Assembly: GCA_036925085.1 (NCBI GenBank)
Contig: JAUPFP010000043.1
Location: forward strand, 62,001-126,000
Direction: 5' to 3'
Length of the DNA stretch: 64,000 bases
Origin: Brachycybe producta
Lineage: Eukaryota > Arthropoda > Diplopoda > Playtdesmida > Andrognathidae
In this document: piece after piece, positions 46,111 through 58,486 of the stretch
Position numbering within the stretch: position 1 is the first letter of the stretch
How the letters are laid out: every line of letters begins with the position of its first letter
Program-made: the position numbers and the translations under genes
The notes under the pieces: model-generated
Seen by the model: the letters and a program-made list of their open reading frames with translations, nothing else
Told to the model about the DNA's origin: nothing
The model's database searches: none

Positions 46111-46769
46111 TATACAGGGTGGGCCATAAGTCACCATACCCGTACCCCTAGATATTATCATTTATGTAACTTATAATGACTTGGAATAACCACCTGGTGA
46201 CAAATAGTGTTTTGCAAGTAGTTGCTAGCATTGACAGTGATCTTAAGCTGGAACTTCATACGTGCTACCTTGAGCATAGCGTCTGCGACTAGCAACTAAC
46301 ATAGCAACTTGAAGTAGCAAGTCGCTAGTGCTGCGACTACAAGCGGTTTGGGCGTGTCTTCATGGTGTGTGATGTCATAAAAAATGATGTCGAAGACGCC
46401 ATATGCAACAAAATTTGGTCTCTGATTGGTTGTTGGGTAGCGACTCGAGACGACAGGCAGTTAGAAATAGGTCAAAACTTCAGTTGGCTCCGCCCTGGTT
46501 ATGACGACTGGCAACTTCTAATTGGCTGGTTATGAAGTCTGATGTCACATGCTCCGCCCTTTTCAACGTCACACTACATAACCAGCCAATTAGAAGTTGC
46601 CAGTCGTCATAACAAGGGTGGAGGCAACTGAAGTTTTCACCTATTTCTAACTACCGGTCTCGAGACGTGGTATATCCAACTCTGCAGAGAGACGACAATG
46701 GAGATCACGCAGACCCATTAGAACTCTAGATTAAGTAGGAGTATGGTGACTTATGGTTCACCCTGTATA
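46111..46769. mobile_element. TIR DNA transposon remnant (TATACAGGGTG ends)
   Basis: Terminal inverted repeats TATACAGGGTGGGCCATAAG and inverse at 46741-46769, extending to GTCACCATAC. Ends starting TATACAGGGTG suggest a Tc1/mariner-like non-autonomous element with TA target. No transposase. A family F1 foldback is nested inside. Confidence 0.7.
46444..46668. mobile_element. Foldback family F1, copy 3 (nested)
   Basis: Arms with AGTTAGAAATAGGTCAAAAC, GGCTCCGCCCT, CAACTTCTAATTGGCTGGTT and their inverses. It lies inside the 46111-46769 element. Confidence 0.8.
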
Positions 46770-46912
46770 TCACCCTGTATCCAACATAACTAATAATAGC
46801 CTACAAATCTAACTTATATCAAATTATATTGTAAGGACATAAAAAGAAAGCAATCTTGTTCTATATAATAAGTTGAGACACACAACAAATGATACAAATA
46901 AAAGATATATCC

Positions 46913-46916
<4 letters not shown>

Positions 46917-46969
<53 letters not shown>
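46917..46969. repeat. (TA)n microsatellite
   Basis: About 25 uninterrupted TA dinucleotides. The stretch 46970-47751 is A/GA-rich with a short GAT run at 47393-47416; no gene recognised. Confidence 0.95.
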
Positions 46970-47751
46970 AACAGATAGAAAGCAAAAAAAAAAAAAAATA
47001 GAAATCCACCCCGTTAATTGAATTTCGATAAATCGATAAGAATCAAAACTTTTGTCACAGTAAAGAAAATAAAAAGAAATAAAAGTGTGTAATGGTTCGA
47101 ATAAAAGCAAAAGAAAAAACATAAAAAAGGAAGAAATATTAACAGAAAATCAGAAGAAGAAGAAGAAGAAAAAAGGTGTAGAAATGTGAGGTTTTTTTCA
47201 TCTTTAGAAAATCTGGAAGACATTTAGAAAAGATGAGCAACAAAAAAAAGCGTATGGAGGAGGGTAGAGGTCAGAAAAAGAAAAAAAAAATAGAAGTGAA
47301 TTATCTAGAACAAAACAAATCAGAAGAACAAAAAAATAAACAAGAAAAAAGCAAAACAAAAGGTTTTTGTGACCAAAGACAAGAGCAAAGTGACGATGAT
47401 GATGATGATGATGATGACTGTAAAACAAGAGAAACAAACTATAGGTTTTTTTTTCTATAGAAAAAGACAAGAAACCCATAGGATAGAATCCCTATAGAAA
47501 ATCAATAGTAATCTTATTGAGATAAAGTGAATGTGTGTGTGAAGTCAGAACAGAGAGAGAGAAAAACAGAATCATTCAGCAGCTAGCTGTGGCCCAGCAG
47601 TCAGGTTTTTTTACACGCTACGCTAAACAATTTTACCACTCCACCTTCAACTCGACATACAGAATGGTCGTAAAGTATCTTAGAATAGAAATAAGTTCAC
47701 TACTAATTGATGGTGCTGGTGCGCCCAGCATGTGCGCCTGGTTAAGACAAA

Positions 47752-48457
47752 CTAATCAAGTGTCTAAAAGTTCTAAAAATGCCTTAGGAGTGCTGAACTG
47801 CTTCCGAAGTCCCAAAAAGCTTGGAAAAGCATAAATATTCAAGAATTTTTAAAATTCGATAAAATGGGTAATAAGACAAGATTTTAGCTTTTTTTTTCAA
47901 AAACGGCCAAAAATAGAAAAATATTTAAATGCTCGAAAATCTCTAAAAAAATGCCTTAGGAGTGCTGAACTGGCCCCCGAAGTCCCAAAAAGCTTGGAAA
48001 AGCACAAGAACTCAAGGATTTTTAATATTCGAAAAAATGGGTCATACGCCAGTCTTTGGCTTTTTTCAAAAAACGACCAAAAGTCGAAAAATATTTAAAT
48101 GCTCTTAAAGTTCTAAAAATGCCTCAGGAGCACACTCAGCTGGCTCTAGATGTCCCAAAAGGCTTAGAAAAGCACAAGGATTCAAGAATTTTTAAAATTT
48201 TAAACAATGGGTGGAAAGGGTCAAATGTGTCTTTGGCTTTTTTCAAAAACCGGCCAAAAGTCGAAAATTATTTAAATGTTCTAAAATCTCTAAAAATGCC
48301 TTAGGAGTGCTGAACTTGCCCCCGAAGTCCCAAAAAGCTCGAAAAAGCACAAAGACTCAAGGATTTTTAATATTCGAAAAAATGGGTCATAAGCCAAGGT
48401 TTAGCTTTTTTCAAAAAAACGGCCAAAAGTCAAAAAATAATTAAATGTTCTAAAAGA
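47752..48457. repeat. Tandem array of ~172-bp units (four copies)
   Basis: Each unit carries TTCTAAAAATGCCTTAGGAG, a CCCGAAGTCCCAAAAAG block and TTTCAAAAACGGCCAAAAGTC. Phrases recur near 47771, 47947, 48111 and 48286. The inverse of this family opens the window (1-262). Confidence 0.85.
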
Positions 48458-48921
48458 GGGTAAAACGTATAAAAAATCCAATTTAAATCAAATAAATGCA
48501 ATTTGTTTAATTTTTTGTTAAATCATGATTTTTATCCTCTCTTTGTTGAAAAACATTCTACATAACACAATCCTGGACAACACTGGAGGCTGAGCCACAT
48601 GCCAACTCTTGTCCACCATACTCTACAAAAAAAAATATGTATCTCCATCCAAATTGTATCTGTAGACTGTAGGTAGTAATAAACAAAAGTTATGAGTAAA
48701 ATAAACAAAACTTTCCCATCACTGTGTACAATATATGATATTTGTATGAAAGAAAAAATAGATCCAAAAGAGAAAAAAAAAAAATCAGACCAGAAAAAAA
48801 GACATGTAAAAAGCAAACACATACAATCAGAAAACGTCTTCTTTCAATGTTTGCAACAAATCACAATTGGTTTTATCCGTTATATACCACATATGACATA
48901 ACAAGAATGGAAAGAGTGAGC

Positions 48922-48928
<7 letters not shown>

Positions 48929-48961
<33 letters not shown>
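48929..48961. repeat. (GA)n microsatellite
   Basis: GAGAGA run, with a second shorter one at 49187-49207. The flanks 48458-49362 show no gene. Confidence 0.9.
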
Positions 48962-48963
<2 letters not shown>

Positions 48964-49362
48964 ACAGAAAGAGAGAGAAAACTTTCTCGACAGATAGAGA
49001 CAACTTTTGAGCTGACGTACACACATACACACACCATAATACTCCGTATATATTGAAACGAGACACAATCAAATAATTCAAATCTATGGTGTCCATCTTT
49101 GGGATATCTTGAGATTGCACAAACACACGCACATTTTCAGAACTTTTATACAATAAATAAAAAAGCCTATATTCTTACTTAAAGAATGAGAGAGAGAGAG
49201 AGAGAGAAAAAAAAAACACACCAACTACGATATACTACAATGTATTGCATACATGTCATAATATTAACTCTGATTTGATAAATTGCATTGGAAGTTATTA
49301 CATACAAGATACAGTACTACAGTTGGCCGAGTGATGCAATCCCTATATACAAACACACGACA

Positions 49363-49445
49363 ACAACCAATACCCCACGACAACACCCAATACACCACGA
49401 CAACATCCAATACCCCACGACAACACCCAATACTCCACAACAACA
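49363..49445. repeat. 18-bp minisatellite
   Basis: About four to five copies of CCACGACAACACCCAATA with small changes. Confidence 0.85.
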
Positions 49446-49824
49446 GAATATTCCACAACAATGGCAGCAGGGGCATAGCGGGGGATCTCTGCAGCACCCA
49501 CAACTGCAGAGGCGCGCACGGTTAAAAGAGTTTGCAGGGGCGCGAATTTTTTTTCTTTGGTTTCCACAGGAAGAAAGGGGGACGCAACCAAACCAAGACA
49601 CTGAATGGCAGAACTTTTCATTACTGGCATCGAAAAATAGCAAAAACTGATGGAGGTTGGTATTTAAAGATGGAAACGTGTTTAGCCATCCAACACCACT
49701 TTCTAGTTTTTAACAAATTTTAAATTTTCTTTTAAATTTGCTTCTGACAATAAGTTTATATTCAGATTATTTTTAAGACAAAAAATATTTTTGATGTTGT
49801 TTTGATTTTTAATTTGAACAATTA

Positions 49825-49868
49825 CTCTGCAAGCAGCACAGAGGGCTTGTAGCAGAGTAACTATTTAC
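49825..49868. repeat. Short hairpin
   Basis: TTACTCTGCAAGC and GCTTGTAGCAGAGTAA arms surround CACAGAGG. Confidence 0.6.
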
Positions 49869-49959
49869 TCCAAAAACAACTTCTAGCACCTACTACAACA
49901 ATTCTCCATGGAAATATAATATTGAGTTGAATGACAGCATTAGTGTATCCTTGTTCAAT

Positions 49960-50310
49960 AGCACCTCTATAAATTCCCTAAATTAAAACGTTACCAATGC
50001 ACAGTCTCCTCTGGAAGTAAATTCCATTGTCGAATCAGCCACGGTACAAATGACCAAAAATGTACGTGCTGTACGTGCAAAAATCTGTCCGATTTTTTTA
50101 AAAGTGGTCACCTCTAATATTATACACATTTGTGCAACATAACAGCTTGGGACAAGACCCTACTAAATTTTTTTAAGAATGTTGAGGCTGAAGTCAGCCC
50201 TACGACCTGCTAACATGTCCCTCCCAAGTTCTGATAGAAAATTTATTCATGCTTTGGTCACTGGTCACTCTGCATTGGACCATTTCAATAGACTAAACTC
50301 AAATTAGCAG
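49960..50310 (-). pseudogene. LINE 3' relic, inverted
   Basis: Read on the minus strand, 50025-50075 gives WSFVPWLIRQWNLLPE, matching the plus-strand relic near 18790 (WSFIPRAIRQWNFASRG). Further upstream LGRDMLAGRRADFS fits an old non-LTR reverse-transcriptase tail. The frame is broken. Confidence 0.6.
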
Positions 50311-52186
50311 CGTGGAGACTCCACGCGGTGCAGCAGTAATCTGTATAGTCTTGTTAGTACGAAACATTAATTAACCCATATTCTTAGGCTCGGAAGATGA
50401 TCACTATTGAGGCAGAAAATGTCAACCATCTTGTTTAAATTAAAATTCGTTTTGAAATTGTAGTTTTGCTAATGGCTTTTGAATTCTTCCAATTTGTTTT
50501 GAGAATTTCCTAATGACTATTCTATAATAAATTTAAAAATAACTTTATTATTATTATAATAGGTAGGCCTAAATATTATCATCAAACCAGGCAAACACAA
50601 AAAATTGTTAACACCTTAATATTTCACTCCAAATACAGTAATTCCATTATGAATTTGTTAATTTAGCCACCAAGTTTACTCTTATTAGGCCACTGAGTTT
50701 AGAAAATATTGAAAGCCTGCAAAACCTGCCAATATATAAGATAAATATTACATGATAACGAGTTTTTGAAAGTTATTGGAGTTTTGGGAGTTAAGTAATT
50801 GGTTTTGTTGTTGCTGTTGTTGTGTGTTCAAAGTCTTGATTCTCAAACTGATAACCAAGCAATTTTAGACAAAATGTGTGTGTGAATCAATGTGTGTTTC
50901 CAATTATTCTATTGGCGCTAAAGGGTTGCCTTTAGACCTCTGAAATGAACCCTCGTTTGAAGAGCGAGTTTATGTGATGTTTTTTTTGTTGTTAGAAAAA
51001 TATAGATAATTTCATTTAAGTGTTATACAATGAGAAGACAAATTTTGCATATAGAAATGAATGATGCTGCAAAAAAAATTGTTTGTTGGTTAAATTATAA
51101 TTTGAGACAAGATGACAAAAAAAATTCATTATAACCACCATTATTATTATTATAGAAAGGCGCGCGCGCCCGCTCTTTTTGAATATTATATTCAAAAGAC
51201 TAATGGCGCCAATGACAAATAACGAATTTCATACTGAGGAAAAAAAATTGCTTCCATTTTTTCTAATATAAAAGACAAATCGTTAAACAATAAAGCTTTA
51301 AAATGATGGATGCATTTTTTCTTCTTCATATAATTAAGAAGTAAGGTGGAGGTTGAAATAAAGACTGAGTGAGGGAGTTAGGTTAAGATGATGGCAAAAA
51401 CCCTTTTTTTTTTCAGAAATCAGAAAAAAAAACTGCATTCTAAAAAGTGCACCATACTTAAATAAAATAAGGCATATACTTAAATGGTTTAGAAAACGAG
51501 GATTTATGTGTATGTGAGTGAAAAATAAAAGTTAAAAACACAATTACACCATTTGAATAAACACAATTAGTGGTATAGTGGTGGACCTATTTAACAATAG
51601 AATTAATATGTTACATTGCTGCAAACTGGATTCAAAATGGTACCGTTAACCTTTTAAAAGGTCCCTGACATCCAGATATGATGATGTACGGCGTCGACCA
51701 TTAACAAGCCGGAAGTTCCGAGGGCACGGCATGGTACCGCCCGAGAGCATTCCGCCCACGTTAAAAAAAAACTATTTAATCCCCGAAGGATTAAACACCG
51801 GGAGTAGTTGTGACTCTTCTTAACTTCATCCCTCTAGTTAATACTACCAGAGTGGGTATTCAAAGAAGAAAAAAATGCTTAGAGACCCTCAAGAATTTTT
51901 TTCTCAAAATACAAACTTATCCAATGATTGTCAGAATGATTTTTAAAATAAAAAAAAAATAAGTCATTAATATAATGAAAAACAAAAAATTAAAAAATTA
52001 ATTGACTTTTCATAAATGGACTTTATCAGATAGATGCACCACCAAACAACAGACATTGGCAATAGAAAAAAAGTCTATCTACTCAGATGATGATGTCACC
52101 TCACATTACTTTTAATTTCTTAATCAAACACTTGTATTCCCTTGCATATATCCAAGTATGCAACTCTTTGCTTGACTTAGTCCATT
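50311..52186. other. Intronic sequence, one GC-richer unique patch
   Basis: Mostly AT-rich. The patch 51655-51860 has a different composition and no obvious coding frame or repeat partner in the window; origin unknown. A GCGCGCGC run is at 51160. Confidence 0.4.
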
Positions 52187-52630
52187 TTTTCTTTTGTGCA
52201 AGTTGCACGACGGATTTACTAGTAAATTTCATTTTATATATCTACATTATATATATAACAACTAGTGGGGTAACTACTAACTCGTCATAAATGACGGGAG
52301 CAAAATTCACAGGCAATTGTGCGCATGCGCGTCGTTTGTTCCTTTTTTACTCCTTTCATTTCAATTTCAGTCACCCCTCCCCATTTTTTCCTCCCTCCAC
52401 GTTTCGCTCTCCCCCTTCTACACATTCCAACCTTTTCCCCTTCCACATTTCTCTCTCTCCCCTTCTACACTTTCCAACCTTTTCCCCTCTCCAATTTAAT
52501 ATCATGGGGTTCTTGGATGGGGAGTGCGCAACATATAGTTGACCTTGAGAAAAAAGCCGTTCATTTATTCAAATTTTGTACAGCGTTACTTCAGAGACAG
52601 ATAGATAGCCACACAGACCTGGCATTATAT
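52187..52630 (+). mobile_element. Possible Helitron end plus dispersed repeat
   Basis: GTGCAAGTTGCAC hairpin then CTAG|T at 52196-52224, followed at 52287 by the block shared with 14985-15190. A pyrimidine-rich minisatellite CCTTTTCCCCTTCCACATT-like occupies 52370-52500. Confidence 0.4.
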
Positions 52631-53258
52631 ATATATATATATGTACATATCCACACCAATTCATTTGCTCATTGCAAATTTAGCGGACAAGACAGAAAAA
52701 AATAATGGTCCTAATCATGTTGTCCTTTCTTTACCTACCAATAATAATGATGTGTACAAAGACGATGAGACAAATAAAATAATGGGACTGTGTAAAAAGG
52801 ATGAAGGTGTTTTTTTTTTTCTTCTTCTTCTGCAATTAATCAATTATTAACAATAAATAGACATTGATGGTAATGATAACAACCAAAAGGAAAGTTTCAT
52901 GTTTGTATTGATTGTCCTTAGGCTTACATAATTGAAATCGAAAACTCTTGCATATAATGTATATACAATATATTCGGGTGAGGCTAACAAAAAGGCATAG
53001 AACTAAACAAACAACTTGCAATTTGAGATCGAAAAAGCACAATTAAAATGATGTTTTCAATGCAAAACAGAACAATCTTTTTTTTTTAAAAAAAATGTAG
53101 GCCTATTTTGCTGATCAAAATAATGATTGCAATAATAAATTCAGTAGTTTAAAACTGACCAATGCGACAATATTCATTACGAAAAACAAAAAAAAAATCA
53201 ATAACCATAACTTAAAACTAATGAATCCTTATTTAAAAGTAATTAAATAAACACCTAC
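52631..53258. other. End of the 45.6-kb intron, no gene seen
   Basis: AT-rich intronic sequence adjoining the exon at 53259. Confidence 0.5.
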
Positions 53259-53382
53259 CTGACGTGAATGATGTACCTCAGTATTGGACTGTTATTAAAG
53301 TCCAGACTGGCTGTCCAAGATAAATTAACTGACCGCGATGTAAATGCCAAAACTAATGGTCTTCCCGGAGGACTAGGAACAT
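53259..53382 (-). CDS. Ptp99A: RPTP-like exon: first half of FN3 domain 1
   Basis: A CAG acceptor stands just before 53382 and the donor AG|GTAGGT follows 53259. The exon enters in phase 1 and leaves in phase 2. It encodes the start of an FN3 domain: VPSPPGRP linker, then S-V-N-L-S-W, then ILRYIIHV. Its last two bases need one A, which the exon at 7697 supplies to make Arg. No earlier exon is recognised between here and 64000, so the N-terminus is probably outside the window. Confidence 0.8.
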
Positions 53383-56300
53383 CTGAGAATTACAAAATAA
53401 AATATCACATGTTACATTATTTGATTTTTTTTTGGACTAATTTAATTAGCATTCAGGAAATACTGTTTTATTAAGATGGTTTATTATTAAAAGGGTTTAT
53501 TCAAAATGGCCACAAAAGGTTACGTGAACAACTTATAATGAAGCCAATGGTTGATAATAAAAAATACATTGCAATACACAAAAAATACATTGCATTAGAA
53601 TAAGACAAATTTATACAACAAAAAAAATAAAAGAAACAAAGATTTATGAATATGAAGCGTGCATATTTTCAAAACGTTGTATATGCCAAAATTTAAATTT
53701 TTCAGGAAATTAAAAAACAACAAATTTTCTACATTAAAGGCTTAAAATATTGTAATACAATTTACAGGAAGCTAAGAAAAAACTATTGAATTAAAAATGA
53801 ATTAAAAACTATTAATCAGTATTAGAATATTTTTTTTTAAAAAATATTAAACTTCACTTCAGTTAGAAAATGTTGTAAATGCCAACATGTAACAACTGTA
53901 ACATATGCTAACAAGTTGTCACTATGGTGACACTAGTGGCATTTACAACCTCATTAAAGTCATTATAGAAACTAAGTGACTGACCAGGTTGCGACTAGAA
54001 TTGCTATTGGCTTGGTGTTGGCTGTTACAACGTTATGACCTGCACAACAATTCTACTTCAGTTTTTTACCATTAAGAACAGCACTTTCGTGCCAAGTAAA
54101 TTCCCCTATAAAATGAGCATGGCGTTCACAACACACTTTCGATTAAACACGATATTTTACCCTTATGTGGCGTTTAAAACATTATGGAAATGCACGCTTA
54201 CTGTATTTACTGAAGAAGACTTTCCCAGGTAAAATATTCCACATTGGTTGGTTGTATAGTTCTATTTATCTAAATATGAAAATTTTTGACATCACAACAT
54301 GACACAGATCGTACATTCTAGACAGTTCAGGCCAGTCTCAGTCCTATACAGATGGCCACCTTACGTTTCATTATTAAAAATAATAATTATTAGAAATTAG
54401 CATTTTGAAGCCATAATTATTTTTTTTTCAAATTTTAAAAGGATTTTCAACATTAAATTGAAAATCCACACTGGTTCATAAGTGTTCTTGGAGACAAGTC
54501 GACATTTTTCTTATAGAAATTAGTTATGAAATGTGAAAGTTTGATTCTGAAACTATATCAATGCATAAATATGAATTGTGTTTTTTAAACCAAGAAGCCT
54601 TACAAATGATTATGAATATAGAATTTAATAACTGACGAAACAATTTCGGATTTGAGTTACACAAATGCCCACACATCGTATAGAACGAATTGATGATAAA
54701 AGAGTTAATTGGTTTTTAACTTAGAGAACTTCTCATACATCATTAGCTTGACCAAAAATAGAAAATTACCATTAAAAATTCTCCAATGTTTACCAAAAAA
54801 AAAAAAGTATAATTACTTTAATAATCATGTTGAAAACTTCGATAATTAATGCTTTACAAATTAAAAACATTTCCTAAAGACAACGAACTTTTCAAAGAAA
54901 TACAAAAAAAAAACATCAAGAGCAGCAGTAAAGTAGCTACTACTACTACTATATTAATTAATACATTCCTAAAAACACTGTTCCTAGTTTCTACTTTGAA
55001 ATTAAGAAATCTTTAATTAATTTCCTCAGAAGGAGAAGAAGAAGAAGAAAAAAATAACAAAAAAAAAAAGATGAAGTGAAAGAATTCTGAAGAAAATTTG
55101 TAATTTTTTTTCTCTCTTCATTTACACATGTTGTTTATTAATATGACACCATCAGTCTTCAATATTAAAACATAAGCAACTCCTAGGAGTCCATAATAAA
55201 TAATAATGTTATATTCAAATCTAAATAAAGACGGAAAAAAAAATCTTCACGGATAGATGGAGAGAGTCATAAAGACAAGTGGCGTCAAACTTTCACCATG
55301 ACAACATTTCAGATTTTAAGCGACACAAAAAAATGACATTTCAAATATCTCGTAAACACAAACAACACACATGAGGAAAATATATTCATCTAAATGCGTT
55401 CAGAGACAATGTATTTACATTATAGATGTCTTTAATACCAGGCAGTGGACACACTGACAGTACCAAAAACACTAAAACTCTGATAAGTTATAACACTATC
55501 CCTGTTAATCTCATCCTAGTGCATAAACCCTAGCTGCTAACCTACGGATAATTTATGTGGCATCCAGGAGGGATAGGGAGGGCCCTAGGCCCTAATCTAC
55601 CTTCTTAGTGATGATCCTTCTGGTAAGGACTGTTGTACCCCAACTGGTGCAAGTGGCCTTAAGTCTATCGGCGGTCGGCCCATAGTAATATTATATTTAC
55701 AACATATATGACTCCGGTTTAAAAGTAATCGTTAAAATTCTTTTATATTATGTTTATTGGGTCGAAACAGTCTCACCTTGTGAACAGAACAATGTCACAA
55801 AACAGACTTTCCAGTTTAGGAACTCTATCCATTAAAATTGAAATCGCCTAAAATCTCCACTTTTCTGCTCTAATTGAAGATTTTGCTGATAAAAAGGCCA
55901 GAACGGCCAACTTTTAATCTTCAGATATTAATTACATGTAAACTTAATTTAAAATTTTCTTTGTGATCCTTGCTCTAGTTTGTCATTTTTTTAATCTAAA
56001 AATAATATGGGTTTCTCTGTGGACATAATCGATGTGTTTTTTGTACTAATAATGAAGCAAATATTTTCATTTTCTCATTTTGAATGGGGCGCCCTGAAAA
56101 AAATCTGCCCCAGGGCGCCAAGGCCTGCACTGACTGGCAGCCATTTTCTTATCTTAACTTTGTCTGTAACTATAATTTCTTTTTTGTTTGTTTGTTTGCT
56201 GCTACTGTATAAGTTGTCTTTTATTACTGTAGCTTTTGGCACATAACATATAACAAAAAGACAATAGACTTTGAAGTAATACTTTTTCTTACACATGTAT

Positions 56301-56954
56301 ATATATATATACAGTATATTTTCTTACCAAATCAACGTTTCCTTGTGTTGTTTCCTGTTCAAATTTCTAATATATACCTTTCAGGGGTTTCTTTTTTTTT
56401 TTTTTTTTTTTTCGTTTCTTCTTTTTCTCTCTTAAAAGTTACAATTTTAAGACTCAAAAATATACATTTCTTACCAAGAGTCAATAAGTGTTCAAAAATG
56501 CCTCACACGTTTTCCTGCATTCAACTTCACAAATGTGTCATAAAGCACATTTATACATTTTTCTTTCTTCTTTCTTTAACTTCTTCAGTGGCCAGAAGGC
56601 ATTGGTGAACAATTTTTTCTTCTTCTCAACTTTGAAATACAAAGTACAAATATACTGACAGAATGAGAGGATGATGAGGGGCAGGGACATGGAGGTCCTA
56701 ACACACAAACACATACTGTATATATAAATTCATATACAGTAATAAGAAGTTCACTCACCAAATTCCAAGTGAATTTTTTTTATCTCTTAAATATTTATAC
56801 CAAAAGAATTTCTAATCAATTCTCTCTTTAAATTCTTAATCTAATAAAAAACATATTCATTTCTCTCATAACTATATAGAGCTGCATTTCAAAGTTCAAA
56901 TCATTTGTGATAAATAGTGTACTGTGTGCCCTTTGCAGTAACAGGCAATGGATT
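53383..56954. other. Upstream intron of the RPTP-like gene
   Basis: No coding exon recognised. Small foldback at 53872-53949 (GTTGTAAATGCCA / TGGCATTTACAAC). Hairpin near 56087-56118 (GGGGCGCCCTG / CAGGGCGCC). Poly-T at 56390-56412. A patch at 55500-55690 is richer in GC but unassigned. Confidence 0.5.
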
Positions 56955-57345
56955 TGGGATTTGATGATTTGGAATTTGATAATTTGGGATTTGAGGATGT
57001 GGATTTGAGGATGTGGATTTGAGGATGTGGATTTGAGGATGTGGATTTGAGGATTTGGATTTGAGGATTTGGATTTGAGGATTTGGATTTGAGGATGTGG
57101 ATTTGAGGATATAGATTTGAGGATGTGGATTTGAGGATGTGGATTTGAGAATGTGGATTTGAGGATTTGGATTTGAGGATTTGGATTTGAGGATTTAGAT
57201 TTGAGGATTTGAATTTGAGGATTTGGATTTGGATTTGAGGATTTGGATTTGAGGATTTGGATTTGAGGATTTGGATTTGAGGATTTGGATTTGAGGATTT
57301 GGATTTGAGGATGTGGATTTGAGGATTTGGATGTGGATGTCTTGT
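56955..57345. repeat. Minisatellite GGATTTGAGGAT(T/G)T
   Basis: About 28 copies of a 13-15-bp unit. The 157-codon minus-strand frame across it (Ser-Asn-Pro-Gln-Ile type repeats) is a by-product. Confidence 0.9.
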
Positions 57346-57979
57346 CTCACCAGCGTGCGCTACCTGCAACTAATCCAATGCTATATTTGTATTTTCTGCC
57401 TAACTCAAACTGAGTCAAACCACCTCAGACAGTTTTAAAAAATTTGTCTTAGTCTACATATGCTCGGCCTTATTTTCGGCTACTACTCCACACCTTTTCT
57501 ACTGCAAGCGTGACTAAAATAATTTTGAAATTTATTTAAAAGTACATTTTTTTCAACTGAATTTATACTTGATCTTGTAGAACAAAAGAAAAGACCTACA
57601 ACCCTCGAGCAATTTCCAAACTCAGCTTAGGCCTACACACAAATCATATTTTTTCTCTCTTCTGTAGCATCTGCAAATGATATATAACCTTTACGGTATA
57701 ATTTCAAAAAAAAAGTTGTACGAAGAAATGACAGGCATAACAAATTTAAATTAAAAAAATATATAATTTTGAAAAGCAACATTCCGAGTGAGATTTGAAA
57801 AACAACAAGTTTGTTACATTATGGAAGTCAACAAAATTAATACATTAGGACCCCCTCCTTATATAAGAAACGGTTTGTTCCATCTCACAAAAATGCATCT
57901 TGCACGACAACGAGGGTTGGAGGTAGAGGCTATCAGTGCTTATAGTCAATCAGACTAGAGTATATTTGCAGAAAAGGAT

Positions 57980-58240
57980 CTTAAGGTGGATTTTAAAGTG
58001 GAAAACGCCTCTCGAACTCTTGATTATTCCATCTTTCAGGAGAGAAAAATGAAGTGAAACTTGAATATAGAAGGGTAGCTCTGAATCAGCGTATTTTCAT
58101 GTTGATATATTTCAAAATAAACTTTTTATGCGAGTTTGAAAAGAACCCAGACAATATTTTTTTAAAATTTTTTTTCTATCAAAAGTTTAATTTTAAAAGA
58201 TATTAATTAACTTGAAGATATCATGAAGTGATTGAGCTAC
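57980..58240. repeat. Dispersed repeat related to 39176-39540
   Basis: Shares AAGGTGGATTTTAAAGTGG, CTCGAACTCTTGATTATTCC, AGAAGGGTAGCTC and CAAAATAAACTTTTTATG. The stretch 57346-57979 has nothing recognised. Confidence 0.65.
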
Positions 58241-58248
58241 TTTTTTAA

Positions 58249-58486
58249 GGCTTCATTACAGAAAAAAGAAAACTGTGACATGACAGTTAATTGTCACATC
58301 TAGCTCATAACCTTGTAAAAATCCCAAAAAGCAATTTACAAAAATATTCCTAAGACAAATTATTGTCAGATGACTGTCATTGACTGATACACAACATAAT
58401 GTAATAGTCATAAAATAATAACGCACAAGCAGTGACATCATAAGATATGACTGTCACATTTACATGATTTTTCTGTAATAAGGGCC
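58249..58486. mobile_element. Foldback element, ~237 bp
   Basis: Ends CATTACAGAAAAA / TTTTTCTGTAATAAG, with inner TGTGACATGACAGT / GACTGTCACA. Confidence 0.65.

Larger units (their letters stand above)
736..53382 (-). other. Ptp99A: Receptor-type tyrosine phosphatase-like gene (Ptp99A-like), internal part with three FN3 domains
   Basis: Six minus-strand exons (53259-53382, 7516-7697, 6327-6514, 6118-6232, 2492-2683, 736-831) join without a frame break. Exon-end phases are 2, 1, 0, 1, 1, 1 and each matches the next exon. The joined product is three complete FN3 domains with the expected Trp in strand B, the Tyr/Leu core and G-x-x-S near the end. The linker after domain 2 (MTDDG then VPSKP) and the Y-T-D-V turn in domain 3 resemble insect Ptp99A, a cell-surface phosphatase of axons; that identity rests on memory of the family and no phosphatase domain is in view. 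Sidekick-like, contactin-like or other RPTP genes are alternatives. Both ends run out of the window. The first intron seen here is 45.6 kb and holds seven plus-strand genes. Confidence 0.75.

Noticed and set aside
47233..47460. 75-codon Lys/Glu/Asp frame
   Set aside because: Simple-sequence GAA/GAT tract without splice, start-context or domain support.
49363..49445. CRISPR-like regular repeats (also 1913-2270, 56955-57345)
   Set aside because: Units are directly tandem with no unique spacers, and the genome is eukaryotic.
56896..57369. 157-codon minus-strand frame of SNPNPQI repeats
   Set aside because: A direct translation of a 13-15-bp minisatellite, with no non-repeat domain.
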